Positions 62,263 through 64,000 of a stretch of 64,000 nt of DNA are shown here, piece by piece. The notes under the pieces are model-generated. The model did not search any database, was not told the DNA's origin, and saw nothing but the letters and a program-made list of their open reading frames with translations. A program made the position numbers and the translations under genes. The stretch is from Synanceia verrucosa (Eukaryota; Chordata; Actinopteri; Perciformes; Synanceiidae). Position 1 is the stretch's first letter, and the number at the start of each line of letters is the position of its first letter. The DNA lies in NCBI GenBank assembly GCA_029721515.1, contig CM056569.1, positions 13,643,507 through 13,707,506 of the forward strand, written 5' to 3'.

Positions 62263-62823
62263 CCCCCCTTTCCTCTGGCGAACTCTCTTGCACAGTTAAA
62301 AGCAGATTTGTGCAACAGGACGTCTTCTGCTCTTTTTCACTGGTAAAATGGAGGCCGTGTCGTTTCAAGCTTTAGTTCTAGAGTAAATCTTCCTCCCTAG
62401 AGCGTCCTGACATTGTTAATGTCAAAAGCTTGTTCTTCAGGGCATGGCTAGCAGAATAACATGGCAGCACACATCTACAAAGAGGCCAAAGTGGATTTCA
62501 TCAGTCCATGATGAGGTTACAATGTACATCTACAAAGGACATGGTAATAGGTTCCAGTCAGTATACGCTGCCCTGAGGAAACAGCATTTTCTGACATGCC
62601 CTCTGCATCTGTCGGGTTCAACTAACCTCTCTGTCTATCTCTCTCACACTCACTCAGCCAAAACCATTATACCACCAACTTAATACTGTCTGTCTGACTC
62701 AAGCAGTGTACTCAGACTGAACTCGATGCAAATTTTAAAAGCAAAGTGACTCCATGATAGCTCAATGCAGAGATGCAAGAGGATGCAAACAGAAGTGGAG
62801 TCACTCTAAGTCATGGGAATCCA

Positions 62824-62935
62824 GAATCAGAAACAAGTTTACTGCCAAGTCATTTTGCACATACAAGGATCTTAACTTGGTGGTTTGGTGCACGACATAT
62901 TAACGTACAAATGTGGTGCAGAGATTAAACTGATT
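62824..62935 (-). repeat. Diverged fish retroelement tail
   Basis: Reads AGAATCAGAAACAAGTTTAC, then TGCCAAGTCATTTTGCACAT and ACAAGGATCTTAACTTGGTG. This resembles a teleost retroelement 3' region with the pattern AGAATCAGAAA..TTTATTGCCAAGTA, read from the opposite strand. The match is from memory and diverged. Confidence 0.35.
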
Positions 62936-63537
62936 ATGTGGTAAAAAAATAGAAAATTAGAAAATGTTTCAACTTAAATAAAAGAACATGGCTCTTTTCT
63001 TCACCCTCTTTCTTATTGGCACTGAAGCACAAAACATTCCTGTAGTAAATGTAAATCTTTTGCCAGTGGAAAACATCGAAGGCTGTCAGTGCACTCTCTT
63101 GATTCAACCAAAGAGCACTTGTGTAGAGGGAGGCTCCACTCTCTAACACCACTGTAGAGTCACAGTGTGTAGGTCCAACAGTGTGATGAGTTTGAAACAG
63201 GACCATCAGTATTTGGATCAGGTGGATCACAAACTGCGAAACATCCCTAGCGAGTATTTGGTAACTTCAAATGAAACGAGTTGACCTGTAGAAATATGAC
63301 TGCAGCTACCTCCAGTACAACAATCTTTGAAAAAGAAACTTTCTCTTTGCCATGAACCACATCGGGAGGATATTTTCAAGGCTGTGTGGGATTCTAGCAT
63401 CTTCTCTGTGCCCTTGCCCCATGCTATAGACTCCACGGCCAGGTCAAATACGTGCTCTTACACCAGCTCGACAACTCTCCAACCTTTCAGCCAGCAGCCT
63501 GACACAGTCTCTGAGTTGGCCTGTGTGAACCTTAACA
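62936..63537. other. Non-coding stretch, no gene seen
   Basis: No recognised exon. A minus-strand frame at about 63227-63436 is open but has no family motif. Confidence 0.4.
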
Positions 63538-63783
63538 AGCCCCATGCACTCACATTAGCATCAGCAGTCTCAAAGCTGCTGCCTGTCTGCTGCTCTTCCT
63601 GGCCTCCTACCACCTGACTCAGAGCAGCTACCTGCTGGATCTGGGGCTAAGAGGAGCACAGATACGAGCAGATGACCAGCTGGGCTGTGGCATGACCTTT
63701 GTGCTCCTGCAAAAGGAAGTCGGTGGGAGGCTTTGGAAGCTCACAGAGGAGCGCCGGGTCATGGTCATCCTCAGGCACTCTTA
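63538..63783 (+). other. Open frame with protein-like composition, unrecognised
   Basis: After a TAA at 63536 a frame runs about 82 codons to TAG at 63781-63783, containing SSLKAAACLLLFLASYHLTQ, then SSYLLDLGLRGAQIRADDQL. No start or clear acceptor defines it. The Leu/Ala-rich helix looks protein-like, but no conserved domain can be assigned. The minus strand is also partly open. Confidence 0.15.
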
Positions 63784-64000
63784 GCCTCCTGCTGAATGCT
63801 GTTACAGCCCAACGTTGTGTGAACAGCTGCATGCCCATCATCTCAAGGGAGAGAGGAGAAGTATTGGAAGGAACAATATTTGAACTTTCCTGAGTCTGCA
63901 TTGAACTGTAAGGGGCAAGTCAGGCCACTGCTTCACTTAGTAAGAGAACTAAAGAGGACAGCAGAAAGTAGGCAAGACACAGCTGGAGAATGCAAGGAGG

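Noticed and set aside
63647..63901. Minus-strand frame containing VPEDDHDPALLCELPKPP
   Set aside because: No splice sites or family match; the plus strand over the same bases is also open, so neither is preferred.
1..64000. CRISPR array, prophage, operon or bacterial mobile system
   Set aside because: No regularly spaced repeats with unique spacers, no long gene strings; all repeats are vertebrate microsatellites or transposons.

Overview
The window looks like vertebrate, and more specifically teleost fish, nuclear DNA. It has long AT-leaning non-coding stretches and at least a dozen CA/TG microsatellites. It carries four copies of a V-SINE-type element with a tRNA-like head, other tRNA-derived SINE pieces with the fish tail ending near AATAAAG, and many short non-autonomous DNA transposons (hAT-, piggyBac- and Tc1-like). 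Nothing suggests bacteria: there are no operons, no ribosome binding sites and no long open frames. Almost all short open frames here are chance readings of repeats or purine-rich tracts.

The only confidently recognised coding sequence is the last exon of a serpin of the HSP47 (SERPINH) collagen-chaperone family, minus strand at 57426-57731, ending in the ER-retention tetrapeptide HDEL. On the same strand further left are several exon-like segments with plausible splice sites (48290-48425, 47082-47299, 44056-44162, 41457-41594, and more weakly 25751-25836 and 24650-24782). Two of them (47082-47299 and 44056-44162) join in phase across a split AGT codon. However, 47082-47299 also holds an in-frame stop and a frame change, and 48290-48425 holds a stop, so this may be a decaying or poorly resolved gene that I cannot name.

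Layout: 1-12.6 kb is non-coding DNA with one hAT-type MITE (4446-4795, perfect 8-bp target duplication), a truncated V-SINE and an enhancer-like block at 11.5-11.75 kb. At 12.6-13.4 kb is a hAT remnant with a broken BED zinc finger. From 13.4 to 24.6 kb the DNA is non-coding with a large foldback element at 21.0-21.7 kb. From 24.6 to 41.6 kb there are weak exon candidates, a deleted V-SINE, a CAGTCCCTCC-ended element, another hAT MITE and a degenerate 32-bp-period repeat. From 41.4 to 50 kb lie the exon-like segments, interleaved with a dense transposon cluster: a hAT, a Tc1 end, an unclassified MITE, a piggyBac-like MITE, and a V-SINE nested in an older hAT. From 50 to 57 kb it is non-coding, with two SINEs fused head to head near 55.17 kb. 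From 57.4 to 64 kb are the serpin exon, its presumed upstream intron, and an enhancer-like block near 62.2 kb.

The story of the window is layered transposition into intronic and intergenic fish DNA, readable through target-site duplications, rather than a set of cooperating genes. I found no convincing new coding system. The most informative structures are the MITEs with intact duplications, the nested and fused SINEs, and a CA microsatellite that forms the 5' splice site of a candidate exon.
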